The notes beneath the pieces were generated by a model. That model was not told the origin of the DNA, did no database searches, and saw nothing but the letters and a program-made list of their open reading frames with translations. The position numbers and the translations under genes were made by a program. Below are positions 17,860 to 26,202 of a DNA stretch of 64,000 nucleotides, in pieces (position 1 is the stretch's first letter; each line of letters starts with the position of its first letter). This DNA comes from Iodobacter ciconiae. GTDB lineage: Bacteria > Pseudomonadota > Gammaproteobacteria > Burkholderiales > Chitinibacteraceae. The stretch lies in assembly GCF_003952345.1 (NCBI RefSeq), contig NZ_CP034433.1, positions 868,001-932,000 of the forward strand, read 5' to 3'.

Positions 17860-18161
17860 GTTGATTCTCCAAATTTGGCGGGCTCAGTCATAAGCATGAT
17901 TGCTTGCTGACTATTAGTCGTAGCAGATCTGTCAAATATGAGGAATATTTTTGTTTATTTTTGGTGCCAATCGATTGCTTTCTGTGAATGCCGGCCAGTG
18001 TAAATATGCTGCAATGAAAACAGGAAAAGAGCGGGAGATTTCTGGTCTGCAGGCCATGCAGCAGGGGGGGCCGGTATATTCGGGCAGCTTTAAAGCGTTT
18101 TAGATGATGTTGGGTCAGATCCTTGAAAGGCAAAAGCTCGAGTTGCTTAGAATACCTTGCT

Positions 18162-18377
18162 TTAACGCCGCATTCTGGCATCGAGCTCTTCGACTTTAGC
18201 CCGTGCCCATGGGGTGCGGCGCAGGAATTTCAGGCTGGATTTAATGGATGGGTCTTTTTCAAAACACTGAATCGGGATGCGGCGGGCCAGCTCTGGCCAG
18301 CCAAAATGTTCGACTAAATCTGTCAGGATTTGCTCCAGCGTAATGCCATGCTGGGGGTTATTTATTTGCCGGTTCAT
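18162..18377 (-). CDS. VF530 family (DUF2132) small DNA-binding-like protein
   Basis: 71 residues. [20 protein letters not shown] and [20 protein letters not shown] are the conserved halves of the VF530/DUF2132 family, whose structure suggests DNA binding but whose role is not known. It stands alone between nsrR and the RiPP operon. Confidence 0.9.
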   Translation of the reverse strand: MNRQINNPQHGITLEQILTDLVEHFGWPELARRIPIQCFEKDPSIKSSLKFLRRTPWARAKVEELDARMRR

Positions 18378-18492
18378 AGTTTAGGTATCTGTTTAATACG
18401 TTTTAAATGTGCAGGGAAGAGAGCCGATTGAACCGGTCCCTCCCAGGCTTGTAAATGATCAGGGGATGATATTTACAGGGACTACATGATGA

Positions 18493-18945
18493 TTAGTTTT
18501 TTATCTGCCGCAGGGGAATCCCAAAAATAGCGTTGAGTTCGACAGGATTATTGATTAAATCTTGCAGAGTGTAGCAATCAAGTACCTTGTAAAACGCCTG
18601 CATGGCTTCAAACAGCACGTCTTTTAAGCGGCATACCGCACCGATACTGCAGGTGGAGTGCTCTCGGTCAAAGCACTCTACAATCGGGCTGTCTGCTTCG
18701 CTAAGGCGCACCAAAGCCCCTACGCTGATCTGATCCGCAGGGCGGGACAAACGCATTCCGCCGCCTTTGCCACGGGTGGTTTCCAGAAAACCGTTACGGG
18801 CCAAAAAACTCATGACTTTCATCAGATGATTATCGGAAACCCCATAGCTTGAGGCAATTTCCCCTCGGGTAACTATGCCGTTATTTTGCACGCCAACGTA
18901 AATCAAAGTACGCAGACAATAATCAGTAAAAACATTCAAGCGCAT
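18493..18945 (-). CDS. nsrR: Nitric oxide-sensing repressor NsrR (Rrf2 family)
   Basis: 150 residues. N-terminal winged helix (MRLNVFTDYCLRTLIYVG, then GVSDNHLMKVMSFLARNGF) and the Rrf2 Fe-S ligands Cys91, Cys99 and Cys105 in CFDREHSTCSIGAVC. This spacing fits NsrR, the NO-sensing [Fe-S] repressor, better than IscR. It lies in the same block as nirK and norB, which both have matching palindromes upstream. A similar palindrome before its own start codon suggests autoregulation. Confidence 0.92.
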   Translation of the reverse strand: MRLNVFTDYCLRTLIYVGVQNNGIVTRGEIASSYGVSDNHLMKVMSFLARNGFLETTRGKGGGMRLSRPADQISVGALVRLSEADSPIVECFDREHSTCSIGAVCRLKDVLFEAMQAFYKVLDCYTLQDLINNPVELNAIFGIPLRQIKN

Positions 18946-18965
18946 CGCTGTTGTCCGGACTTTAG

Positions 18966-18988
18966 AATAAGTATTTATAGTACATCTT
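18966..18988 (-). promoter_or_regulatory. NsrR-like operator upstream of nsrR
   Basis: On the minus strand AAGATGTA followed by the AAATAC half-site has the NsrR geometry with about four mismatches to the 23-bp consensus. It lies 21 bp before the nsrR start codon, where repressor binding would give autoregulation. Confidence 0.45.
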
Positions 18989-19046
18989 CAGCTAAGATAA
19001 AAATACAGCGTTTAAGGCCGGGCAGAGTACATTTTTATATTGATTG

Positions 19047-20042
19047 TTAAGGGCGCTGATGCAGGCTTGCAGATATCCATGCCGAATCCACCGTTTCGCC
19101 CTGCATCAGCTTTAGTACTCTGACAAGACTTTCGCTGGCAAGCCGCTGGCTGTCTTGCACGACAGATTGAATACCCCAGGGCAGGCAGTTGAGCAGGTTG
19201 TGATCATCAAAGGTCATTAAATGCGCGGGGCTACCGTTCTGTTTTTCATTAATATAGGCAAGCGCGCCTTCCAGCAGGGTTAGCGAGCCGGTAAACAGGC
19301 TGTCGGGATAGTGGCCCAGGCGCTCATAACATTCGGCCATCATGCTGTAGCCTGATGGGCGCAGGTAATCTCTTTGCCAGACCCAATGCTCCTGCTCTGT
19401 CATGCCGCTTAGTTCCAGGCCTTTACGATAGCCGGCCAGGCGATCCTGGCTGGGGGATAAATCGGCTTGTCCTCCAAAATAGACAACTTCCCTGCTGCCA
19501 GCTGCGATGGCTTGCACGACCAGGGAGGTAACGGCATCAATGGCATCGGTGACAACAAAGGGAATAGGGCAGTCCTTGATGTGGCGATCGACAAACACCA
19601 GCGGCAGGCGCAAAGACCATTTTAAGTATTGTGTGGCATCGCTGCTGCAAGGCACCACAATCAGGCCGTCTACCTGGCGGGTAAGCAGGTGCTCGATGCC
19701 TGCTGTTTCCATACTGGCTTGCTCATTACTACTCATCACGAGTAATTGATAGCCCGCTTCGCGGCACAATGGTTCTAAAGCTTGTGCAAGGCTGGCGTGG
19801 GCAAAGTTGCTGAGCTCGGGGACAAGTAAGCCTAAAGTACCGCTTTTGCGTGATCTGAGTGTTTTGGCTGATTGCGAGGGTTGAAAATGATGCTCGCGGG
19901 CAATCGCCAGCACGCGCTCCTTAGTGGATTCCGCAATGCGATACTCTGCCGAGCGCCCGTTAAGGACAAGGCTGGCGGTGGTTTTGGAAACATTTGCCAG
20001 GCGGGCAATGTCATCCATGGTTAGGCGTATAAATTGGCTCAC
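19047..20042 (-). CDS. LacI-family regulator, Cra/FruR-like
   Basis: About 331 residues. The N-terminal LacI HTH (MDDIARLANVSKTTASLVLN, AEYRIAESTKERVLAIAREH) and the effector domain (GLLVPELSNFAHASLAQALE, IEHLLTRQVDGLIVV, FVDRHI, MTFDDHNLLNCLPWGIQSV) resemble Cra/FruR, the fructose-phosphate-sensing global regulator, more than RbsR. The start is uncertain: a GTG at 20042 has AAGAG upstream, while the ATG at 20018 matches where E. coli Cra begins. No fru genes are adjacent. It could instead control the regulator-less rbs operon. Confidence 0.82.
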   Translation of the reverse strand: MSQFIRLTMDDIARLANVSKTTASLVLNGRSAEYRIAESTKERVLAIAREHHFQPSQSAKTLRSRKSGTLGLLVPELSNFAHASLAQALEPLCREAGYQLLVMSSNEQASMETAGIEHLLTRQVDGLIVVPCSSDATQYLKWSLRLPLVFVDRHIKDCPIPFVVTDAIDAVTSLVVQAIAAGSREVVYFGGQADLSPSQDRLAGYRKGLELSGMTEQEHWVWQRDYLRPSGYSMMAECYERLGHYPDSLFTGSLTLLEGALAYINEKQNGSPAHLMTFDDHNLLNCLPWGIQSVVQDSQRLASESLVRVLKLMQGETVDSAWISASLHQRP

Positions 20043-20113
20043 AGTAACTCTTAACACACATCCAAGCTGCAAGGTTACCGAAAAATGGGGGGCTTGGATT
20101 GCATATTTATGCT

Positions 20114-20758
20114 TTATGGAAAAATAAAAGGGAGCATCCCTGCTTGCCAGATTGCAAATCTTTGCACCACACTTTGGTAATCACTGCTATTGCAGAAAAA
20201 ACTCAACCATTGCTTTAACTTAGGGTAGGGTGCGGCGTCAAACCATTCTGGATCAACGCTGGCAAACTGACGAATAAACGGAAATATCGCGATGTCTGCA
20301 AGGCTGATTTTATTCGTGAGTAAAAAGGTAGTTTGCGCGAGTTGCGTTTCTAAATCATGTAAAAATTGCTCACCTTGGTTGCGATAGTATTCTTTGGAGT
20401 GATCAGGATAACGGTCTGCATATTTATATTGGTCAAGATGCTGCTTGAATTGCTGGTCATTATGATTAATTAGGGCATTTATTTGTGCAGCTAGCCCGGT
20501 ATCCTGCGGACAAAGCCAGCCATGCGGATCATTCTGTATTAATGCCCATTGCATAATTTCAATACTTTGTTCAATGATATGCCCATTACTTAAAACTAAT
20601 ACCGGCACGGTGCCTTTGGGTGAGGCAAGTAGTAATTCTGCCGGCTTCTCTTTCAGAACAATTTCGCGTAATTCAACCTGAATACCCGAATATTGAATCG
20701 CCATTCTGGCGCGTATGGCGTAGGGACAACGGCGAAAGGAGTAGAGGATGGGCAACAT
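20114..20758 (-). CDS. Glutathione S-transferase family protein
   Basis: 214 residues. N-terminal thioredoxin-like domain with a CPYA redox motif at residues 11-14 and the cis-Pro segment KGTVPVLVLSNG, then an all-helical C-terminal domain (LADIAIFPFIRQFA). The Cys in place of Tyr/Ser suggests a glutaredoxin-like or omega/DHAR-type activity rather than classical conjugation. Monocistronic as far as can be seen. Substrate unknown. Confidence 0.88.
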   Translation of the reverse strand: MLPILYSFRRCPYAIRARMAIQYSGIQVELREIVLKEKPAELLLASPKGTVPVLVLSNGHIIEQSIEIMQWALIQNDPHGWLCPQDTGLAAQINALINHNDQQFKQHLDQYKYADRYPDHSKEYYRNQGEQFLHDLETQLAQTTFLLTNKISLADIAIFPFIRQFASVDPEWFDAAPYPKLKQWLSFFCNSSDYQSVVQRFAIWQAGMLPFIFP

Positions 20759-20824
20759 AGCTTATATATATCGAGAGATGGGGCGGATGATACTCGGTGT
20801 GATAAGAAATGGAGCAGAAGACGG

Positions 20825-21118
20825 TCATTGTTTATCTTGGAGTACTTGTTTTCTCTCTGCCGTATAGGCCCACCAAGGGCGAGGTGCTTCACCGTTTATA
20901 AAGCGGGTAATCGATATAAATACGTCGATGACGCATGGATCATGGCGCGTTGCAGTTTGCTGACAAAGCCTTGCATACATCTCAAACGGGCATTGGCTTT
21001 TAAGCTGCTCAGGGGTATGAATACCGAGCAGCTCTAAATCTTTAGCCCCCGCCTTACCGATATTGGGTAAATCTGTGTGTGTGCTTACGCGGCTGCGATC
21101 TACTTTATCTGGGTTCAT
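20825..21118 (-). CDS. Helix-hairpin-helix protein of the Cdd1/pathogenicity-locus family
   Basis: 97 residues. DLPNIGKAGAKDLELLGI is a helix-hairpin-helix-like segment, and HDPCVIDVFISITRF with RPWWAYTAERK is typical of the PF11731 (Cdd1) family, whose cellular role is unknown. The ATG at 21118 is preferred because GGAG lies seven bases upstream. An ATG seven codons earlier lacks a ribosome site. Confidence 0.85.
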   Translation of the reverse strand: MNPDKVDRSRVSTHTDLPNIGKAGAKDLELLGIHTPEQLKSQCPFEMYARLCQQTATRHDPCVIDVFISITRFINGEAPRPWWAYTAERKQVLQDKQ

Positions 21119-21159
21119 ATTGGCTCCAGTTGTGGGCATAAAAACGGCCCCCTACACTA

Positions 21160-21654
21160 TCATCTTTTCAGCGCCTTGCTATTGGGCCAGTTGGCAAATT
21201 TCCAGCTCTGGTAGGTATTTTGATTAGCAAAGCTGGCAAAATCGCCGGGGAAGCGTTGCTGTTTAAGCGGTTTGCCTTTGGCCTGGCTATATACGCCCAT
21301 AAAGCCGCCGCCGGGGGCCAAGATATAGCCCCAGTCTTCGCCTGTCATGGGGTCTTTATAAGCTTTGCGGATAAAGCGTCTTGGAGTGGGGCTGCGCGGA
21401 TCAAGTACCAGCTCTTCCAGTGTTTTGGGGTATTGCGTGCCTTGCATCATATTCTGTTCGCTGTAGAGGCGGATGCCCCGGCGGATTTCAGCACCCACGC
21501 GCAGTAGCTCTTCTTCTTTAGCGCGCTGGGCACGGTTTTGCCATGCCTCGCCTACCTGAGCCAGGTAAATGCCCATGATTAATACCGCCGTTAAGGCCCA
21601 TGCGTAAGCAAAACCGGACTGCCGTTTACCAGCTGTTGTAGGCCGAGCCGTCAT
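21160..21654 (-). CDS. Pseudopilin without the conserved Glu5
   Basis: 164 residues. The N-terminus QSGFAYAWALTAVLIMGIYL has a prepilin-like Gly-Phe junction and TM helix, but residue +5 is Trp instead of Glu. This is seen in tip pseudopilins of the GspK kind, although the protein is far shorter than GspK. The C-terminal part (YPKTLEELVLDPRSPTPRRF, YKDPMTGEDWGYI) is related to the other pseudopilins here. The gene overlaps the upstream pseudopilin gene by 29 bp and is the last gene of the secretion operon. Confidence 0.8.
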   Translation of the reverse strand: MTARPTTAGKRQSGFAYAWALTAVLIMGIYLAQVGEAWQNRAQRAKEEELLRVGAEIRRGIRLYSEQNMMQGTQYPKTLEELVLDPRSPTPRRFIRKAYKDPMTGEDWGYILAPGGGFMGVYSQAKGKPLKQQRFPGDFASFANQNTYQSWKFANWPNSKALKR

Positions 21655-22015
21655 TGCCGTTTCCTTCTGCAGCACTTTTGATATCGTATACGCCGCTGGC
21701 GTTTTCAGACTGGATGATCTGCCAGCCATCATTTTTGCCGGTAATGGGGTCCATGGGCATTTCACGCAGGTATTTGCTGCTGACCAGCTCGCTTATCGTG
21801 GCGGGGTAATGGCCGGTGTCGGCATAAAATTTATCGATGGCATCGCGCATGGCAACAAGGTTATGCTTCAGTACGGTTTCACTGGCCCGCTCGCTCTGGT
21901 GAAAGTAGCGTGGCACAACAAGAGTGAGCAGGCTGGCCATAATGGCAAGCACGACGAGTAGCTCGATCAGGGTAAAGCCTTTGTGGCTTTTATGTGCAGA
22001 CGACGCATGCGTCAT
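21626..22015 (-). CDS. GspG-like pseudopilin
   Basis: 129 residues with a classic type IV prepilin leader: a short basic leader, then KGFTLIELLVVLAIMASL, so a PilD-type peptidase should cut after the Gly. Residues DAIDKFYADTGHYPATISEL and DPITGKND follow GspG-type pseudopilins. The gene lies downstream of a 220-bp repeat that separates it from the preceding pseudopilin, yet it has the same direction. Confidence 0.9.
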   Translation of the reverse strand: MTHASSAHKSHKGFTLIELLVVLAIMASLLTLVVPRYFHQSERASETVLKHNLVAMRDAIDKFYADTGHYPATISELVSSKYLREMPMDPITGKNDGWQIIQSENASGVYDIKSAAEGNGNDGSAYNSW

Positions 22016-22174
22016 GGTGATCCTATTGATGATGTGGTTTTACTTGTTACACGCTGACTAAAGTTAAAAAGAGCAAAATTCATCTTAGGGTGGCTTAGGC
22101 CGCTATTGATGTTTATTAGTGTGCAGATATATTTCGGCCGTGTACCTTCCATGACACTAAAGTCAAAAGATCTT

Positions 22175-22393
22175 TTTAGTGCCTTCGATGCGTTGATTTT
22201 GGAGCGGTTAGCCACTGCGGGGCCTTCCTTTCTTGCTTTGCCAAGAAACGAAGCCAAAGAAGGCGACCCCACGAAACACGAAAGCCCCTGCGCTGCGGAC
22301 AATCGAGTCGGCGGCAGGCGGGATTAGCTCGCTGCCTCGCTCCCAAGCGATCCCCCGCCCCGCTTGTTCCTCGCTCCGGCGTGTTTCAAGGGG
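22175..22393 (+). repeat. 220-bp dispersed repeat, copy 2
   Basis: Same landmarks and orientation as the copy at 13305. It splits the secretion operon between two pseudopilin genes. The 525-bp gap (22016-22540) also carries, at 22487-22530, one arm of the CACGGAG/CTCTGTG repeat family (TTCTCCGTGCCCTCTGTGG). Confidence 0.85.
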
Positions 22394-22486
22394 ACTTTAA
22401 AAAGCCCCATGCCACAAATTGCGATAAACGACAGAGAGCTGGGTTTGAAAATATTTAAAACCTATTAAAACACCTTAATTCACCCC

Positions 22487-22530
22487 CAGTTTTTCTCCGT
22501 GCCCTCTGTGGTTCAAGTGTGGGTTTCCTC
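22487..22530 (+). repeat. CACGGAG/CTCTGTG repeat, single arm
   Basis: Contains TTTCTCCGTGCCCTCTGTGG followed by TTCAAGTGTGGGTTT, matching the right-hand end of the elements at 5813-5869 and 61240-61295. No partner arm is evident, so it is a partial copy. Confidence 0.65.
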
Positions 22531-22540
22531 TGGTCACTAT

Positions 22541-23035
22541 CTACCACTTCTTATAAGCCACACCATTTAGCCCCACCCCGTTACTCAGTGAATACACATC
22601 AAATACATCGCGGCCTTCTTGTGGGGCGTCGGGGGGGCTGCTGTAGCTGCGTAGAGCCCATGTTTTTTCATCTGAGCTGCTTGGGCAATCGCAGAAAGGA
22701 TCTCTGGGCAGGCGGCGTAGAAAGTAGATCATTTTACCATTGGGGTCTTTAGCGTCTTTGATTCCGCTTGTTAAGGCCCCCAGATTAGGTGGGTAGCCGC
22801 TTTCATCGATATTTTTTTTAATCTGGCCTTCATCTGCGGCTTGCTTGTAAGCATCAAGGCCTGAGCGGATTTGCCAGAGTGCACGGCGCAGCTCTTCTTC
22901 CCGCTGACGGGTGGAGGCGATTTGCGAAAGTGGCATCGCCACTGTGGCCAGTACGGCCAAAATGGTGAGAGTCACCATCAGCTCGATCAGGGTAAAACCC
23001 TGGGCGGGCCGAGGGGGCGGCAGGCCATGCAACAT
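22541..23035 (-). CDS. GspG-like pseudopilin
   Basis: 164 residues. Leader MLHGLPPPRPAQG is followed by FTLIELMVTLTILAVLATVA, with Glu at +5. EEELRRALWQIRSGLDAYKQ, SGYPPNLGAL and RRLPRDPFCDCP fit the major-pseudopilin family. It begins 2 bp after the secretin stop codon, so the two are co-translated. CDCP in the globular domain could form a disulfide or bind metal. Confidence 0.9.
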   Translation of the reverse strand: MLHGLPPPRPAQGFTLIELMVTLTILAVLATVAMPLSQIASTRQREEELRRALWQIRSGLDAYKQAADEGQIKKNIDESGYPPNLGALTSGIKDAKDPNGKMIYFLRRLPRDPFCDCPSSSDEKTWALRSYSSPPDAPQEGRDVFDVYSLSNGVGLNGVAYKKW

Positions 23036-23037
23036 AT

Positions 23038-25008
23038 CTAGCGCCGTCCCATACCATTGCCTCTGCCAGGAGGGGAGATGACGGGCAGAGCGTTGTCGTC
23101 TGTTGCCCGCAGTGCGGGTGCTGGCTGTGGTGCTGGCTCCATCATGGCCTGTGGTGTAATGGGCGGGGGGGCTGGCATCATAGCGTTGCCTGAGGCGTTG
23201 TTAGTGGTGGTTTGGATACTGGAGCTGGTGCGTAAACGCAGCGGGCTGGTGCTGATTGTGCCTTCGGTGCCGCTATCAAAGGTGGTGATATGGGGCGGTG
23301 GAAGTGTCAGATTACGCACCACGCGGGGGGTAATTAAAAGGATCAGCTCGGTTTTACTATTATCATTTTTCTTATTGCCAAATAGCCGGTCCAGACCCGG
23401 CAGCTCGCCAAGGCCGGGCAGGGCGCTTCCACTTGCCTGATCCGTACGCGAGAGTAAACCTGCCAGTACCTGTGTTTCGCCATCACGGGCGCTCATATTT
23501 GTGGTGGCATTACGGGTGCCCACCTTATAGGCAATAAGCCCGTTGCGGGTCGTGACGCTGCCGGTAACATTGGAAACCTCAAGCGAGACTTTAACGCTGA
23601 TATCGTTATCAATGGTGAGGGTGGGTTCCACATTAAGTGTAAGGCCCACATCCAAATAAGTAATTGATTCAGATGTGGTGCCGTTATTATTGGTGGTGGT
23701 AACAACGGGGACGCGCTCACCAATCTGCACCTTGGCTTTTTCCCGATTTTTAACCCGTATTTTGGGGTTGGCCAGAATATTGGTGTTGCCTTTCTGGTGC
23801 GCAAAATTGGCGCTGATTGCAGGATTGCCAAGATTGACCAGCACATCACTTTTATTGAGATTACTCAGGCGATCCAGGCTAATTGCCCCTGTCGCTGTGG
23901 ATGTCAGTGGGAGAGGGCTAATGTTGCTGATCGGCGTCAGGGATACAGAGAGCGTATCCGGGTATTGAATCCCCATATTCAATATATCGCTGCTGCTGAC
24001 TTCCAGGATTTCTACATCCAGAATAATTTCTGATTGCGGTAAGTCCTGGGCGGCAATCAACCGCTCGGCCACTGCAATGGCTTCGGGAGTATCACGCATT
24101 ACCAGCATGGATAAGCGCTCGTCGATGTATACATCCTTGGTTCTAACCATTTGCTTAATCATGGCTAATACCTGTTTCGGGTCGGCGTTGGATAAATAAA
24201 AGGTACGCATTACCAGATCTTTGTAATCGCGGTCTTTATCCGGGCGTTTGGGGTAAATTAAGATGGTGTTTTCATTCAATACTTTTTTATCTAATTGATT
24301 GGTTGTGAGAATTAAATTAATGACATCCTCTACGCTGCTGTCGTGAGCATAAATAGTGGTGCGTAAATTAGGTGCAACATCACGGTCAAAAATAAAATTC
24401 ACTTTACCAATGCGGGCAATAATATCGAATACGCTACTGATGCTCTGATCTTTGAATTGCAATGAAACAGGATTTTTTAAAGATTGAGCCAGGCCGGGGC
24501 GCAGTGTAGCTTCGCGTGTTTTGCGGCTTTCTATTTCATCACGCAGCCTGAGTGCCTGCGTATTGCGCGGATTGTCGATCAGCACCTGGGCTAATACATC
24601 CAGTGCTTCTTCCGGCTTATTGTCTTTAATTTCCCGCGCATATTTGAGCATGGAATTCTGACGCACCGCAATTTCGGCAAGCCTTAGCCCTTCGGTTGCA
24701 CGATAATTACTTTTGTCATGCGAGAGCATTTGCTGATAGCGATTGCTCGCCAATTCAATATCGCCACGCGCACGGGCATTATCGGCTTCTCTTAACAAGA
24801 TATTGAGTGTGCTGTCCAGCTGGCGCTGATAGCTGGCGCGCAGCTTGATGTCATCAGGGTAACGCTTGGATTGCTCTTTTAAGTACTGCAGGCCCTGTTC
24901 TATTTCGCCTTGATAAATTAACGATTCGCCCTGCTTGCGGGCCATATCGGCGGCGCAGCCAGTCAGTAAGCTGGCTGCAATAAGGGTCATGCTAAAAGCG
25001 CGCTTCAA
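23038..25008 (-). CDS. Outer-membrane secretin lipoprotein (GspD/PilQ/MshL-like)
   Basis: About 656 residues. Lipoprotein signal ending LLTGC (so it may need no pilotin), an N-terminal TPR-like helical region (about 25-150), N0/STN domain (VSLQFKDQSISSVFDIIARI), N1-like repeat (FYLSNADPKQVLAMIKQMV) and the secretin core (VGERVPVVTT, YLDVGLTLNVEPTL, DGETQVLAGLLSR, ILLITPRVVR), then a Pro/Ser-rich tail. A TTG start at 25008 is chosen because GGGAG stands eight bases upstream and it gives a basic n-region. An ATG six codons further in is the alternative. It forms the outer-membrane channel of the system. Confidence 0.9.
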   Translation of the reverse strand: MKRAFSMTLIAASLLTGCAADMARKQGESLIYQGEIEQGLQYLKEQSKRYPDDIKLRASYQRQLDSTLNILLREADNARARGDIELASNRYQQMLSHDKSNYRATEGLRLAEIAVRQNSMLKYAREIKDNKPEEALDVLAQVLIDNPRNTQALRLRDEIESRKTREATLRPGLAQSLKNPVSLQFKDQSISSVFDIIARIGKVNFIFDRDVAPNLRTTIYAHDSSVEDVINLILTTNQLDKKVLNENTILIYPKRPDKDRDYKDLVMRTFYLSNADPKQVLAMIKQMVRTKDVYIDERLSMLVMRDTPEAIAVAERLIAAQDLPQSEIILDVEILEVSSSDILNMGIQYPDTLSVSLTPISNISPLPLTSTATGAISLDRLSNLNKSDVLVNLGNPAISANFAHQKGNTNILANPKIRVKNREKAKVQIGERVPVVTTTNNNGTTSESITYLDVGLTLNVEPTLTIDNDISVKVSLEVSNVTGSVTTRNGLIAYKVGTRNATTNMSARDGETQVLAGLLSRTDQASGSALPGLGELPGLDRLFGNKKNDNSKTELILLITPRVVRNLTLPPPHITTFDSGTEGTISTSPLRLRTSSSIQTTTNNASGNAMMPAPPPITPQAMMEPAPQPAPALRATDDNALPVISPPGRGNGMGRR

Positions 25009-25171
25009 AGTGTTGGCTCCCAAGGAAAGCGCCTGCTGCGGTTTGGGCAACAGGAAAATAATGCGTGGATTGAAAACTGGCGCTGTGGGTGTGCCTTTAC
25101 GCTGGCGAAGTAAATAAACCTGCTTAATGCGCGCTTCAAGGTGTGGCTCCCAGAGGCAGTACCTGCTGCTG
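24998..25171. repeat. Imperfect 44-bp direct repeat around the secretin start
   Basis: Two similar stretches (24998-25041 and 25129-25171, both with GCGCGCTTCAA and TGGCTCCCA) are 131 bp apart. One covers the secretin start codon and ribosome site. The other covers the stop codon of the upstream gene. This is probably a local duplication of the translation start region. Confidence 0.6.
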
Positions 25172-25660
25172 ATTGAGCGGCATAAAAGTAAAAACGATCT
25201 GCTGGCGGCTTACCTGATCTACCCGCCAGGAGCCAAGCAAGACCTCCCCCTTTTGCACGCGGCCAAGGGCATTGCAGCTCTGGCAAACCACTATCTGCTG
25301 GCCACCTGTTTCAAGTACGACATAGTCAATGCTGCCCTCGTGCCAGGTGGAGATCACTTGAAACGGCAAAGGCGGTGCGACTGGCGGCGGTGTAGGCGTT
25401 GGCTTCGGTGTGGGCGTGGGTTTAGGGGGGGGAGGCGGCGGTGGCTGCCAGGTTTGGACCGGAAATAAATTGACTGCCGCGCTGCTGGCCACCGATGCCG
25501 CACTAGCCGATATTTGGGCGCTGCCACCAGCCACGCTGGCCGTTGCCGTCGGCTGCTGGCGGCGGACAGGGGGGGCGTCTGGCTGGCGATCCCGCCAGGC
25601 AGAGTAAAGTGTAAGTAAAAGCGTAATCGCTAAGACCATTTGTAATGGACGCGAGATCAT
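25136..25660 (-). CDS. PilP/GspC-like inner-membrane protein, proline-rich
   Basis: 174 residues: one N-terminal TM helix (about 8-20), a long Pro/Thr linker (eight Pro in a row, then PKPTPTPKPTPTP), and a small beta domain (FQVISTWHEGSIDYVVLE ... KGEVLLGSWRVDQVSRQQIVF) like the HR domain of PilP/GspC that contacts the secretin N0 domain. It overlaps the upstream PilO-like gene by 4 bp. The two Cys in CQSC are unusual. Assignment rests on layout and operon position more than on sequence. Confidence 0.75.
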   Translation of the reverse strand: MISRPLQMVLAITLLLTLYSAWRDRQPDAPPVRRQQPTATASVAGGSAQISASAASVASSAAVNLFPVQTWQPPPPPPPKPTPTPKPTPTPPPVAPPLPFQVISTWHEGSIDYVVLETGGQQIVVCQSCNALGRVQKGEVLLGSWRVDQVSRQQIVFTFMPLNQQQVLPLGATP

Positions 25661-26202
25661 GGCTGCACCTCGCTCAGATAAGACATCTGAACTTGCAGGT
25701 TGAGCATGGCCTCACCGATTTGCGGGCGCGACAGGCTGAGATTTTCGATGCGCACGCCCGGTATTTTTTCCAGCTCGCTTATGAACTGCTGGGTATCGGG
25801 ATAGGTACCGCTGGCAGGAAACTGTAAACCGTAGCGTAATAGCTCACCACTTACTTCGGGAGTGGCTTTGTAATCGCTTTGTTGCAGCACAATATGCTTT
25901 TGCCCGGCCAGCTCATTGAGCTTGAGTAAAAACGTAGTGAATTGATTCGATTGTGGCAGGCTCTTGGCCACGCTGCTGGCGGTGGCAGAGGTGCCGGACG
26001 CCGCTTGCTTTAGCTTGCGTGCAGCAGTTTGCAAGGCCAGCTCGCGGCGCTCTAAATCTTTTTGCATGGGCTGCAGTTTTTGCAGATAGAGTGCTCCGGC
26101 CAGTAAGAGCAGAATCAGGGCTGCAATGGCGAGGATGCCAGCGTACTGCCGCCATTGCCGCAGATACCAGATTGTTTGTTGAATAAGCCGCTGTGTGTTC
26201 AT
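25657..26202 (-). CDS. PilO/GspM-like inner-membrane assembly protein
   Basis: 181 residues: cytoplasmic N-terminus, one TM helix (YAGILAIAALILLLLAGALY), a coiled-coil stretch and a ferredoxin-like periplasmic domain (YGLQFPASGTYPDTQQFISE, IPGVRIENLSLSRP) typical of PilO/GspM. It overlaps the PilN-like gene by 4 bp. It should form the inner-membrane alignment complex with the PilN- and PilP-like proteins. Confidence 0.82.
   Translation of the reverse strand: MNTQRLIQQTIWYLRQWRQYAGILAIAALILLLLAGALYLQKLQPMQKDLERRELALQTAARKLKQAASGTSATASSVAKSLPQSNQFTTFLLKLNELAGQKHIVLQQSDYKATPEVSGELLRYGLQFPASGTYPDTQQFISELEKIPGVRIENLSLSRPQIGEAMLNLQVQMSYLSEVQP

Noticed and set aside
17888..18181. 97-codon minus-strand open frame between the VF530 and RiPP precursor genes
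   Set aside because: No features, overlaps the end of the VF530 gene, and probably covers the RiPP operon promoter.
22106..22327. Open frames within the 220-bp repeats (also near 13306 and 26745)
   Set aside because: Both strands are open because of composition. The frames are not conserved among the three copies.
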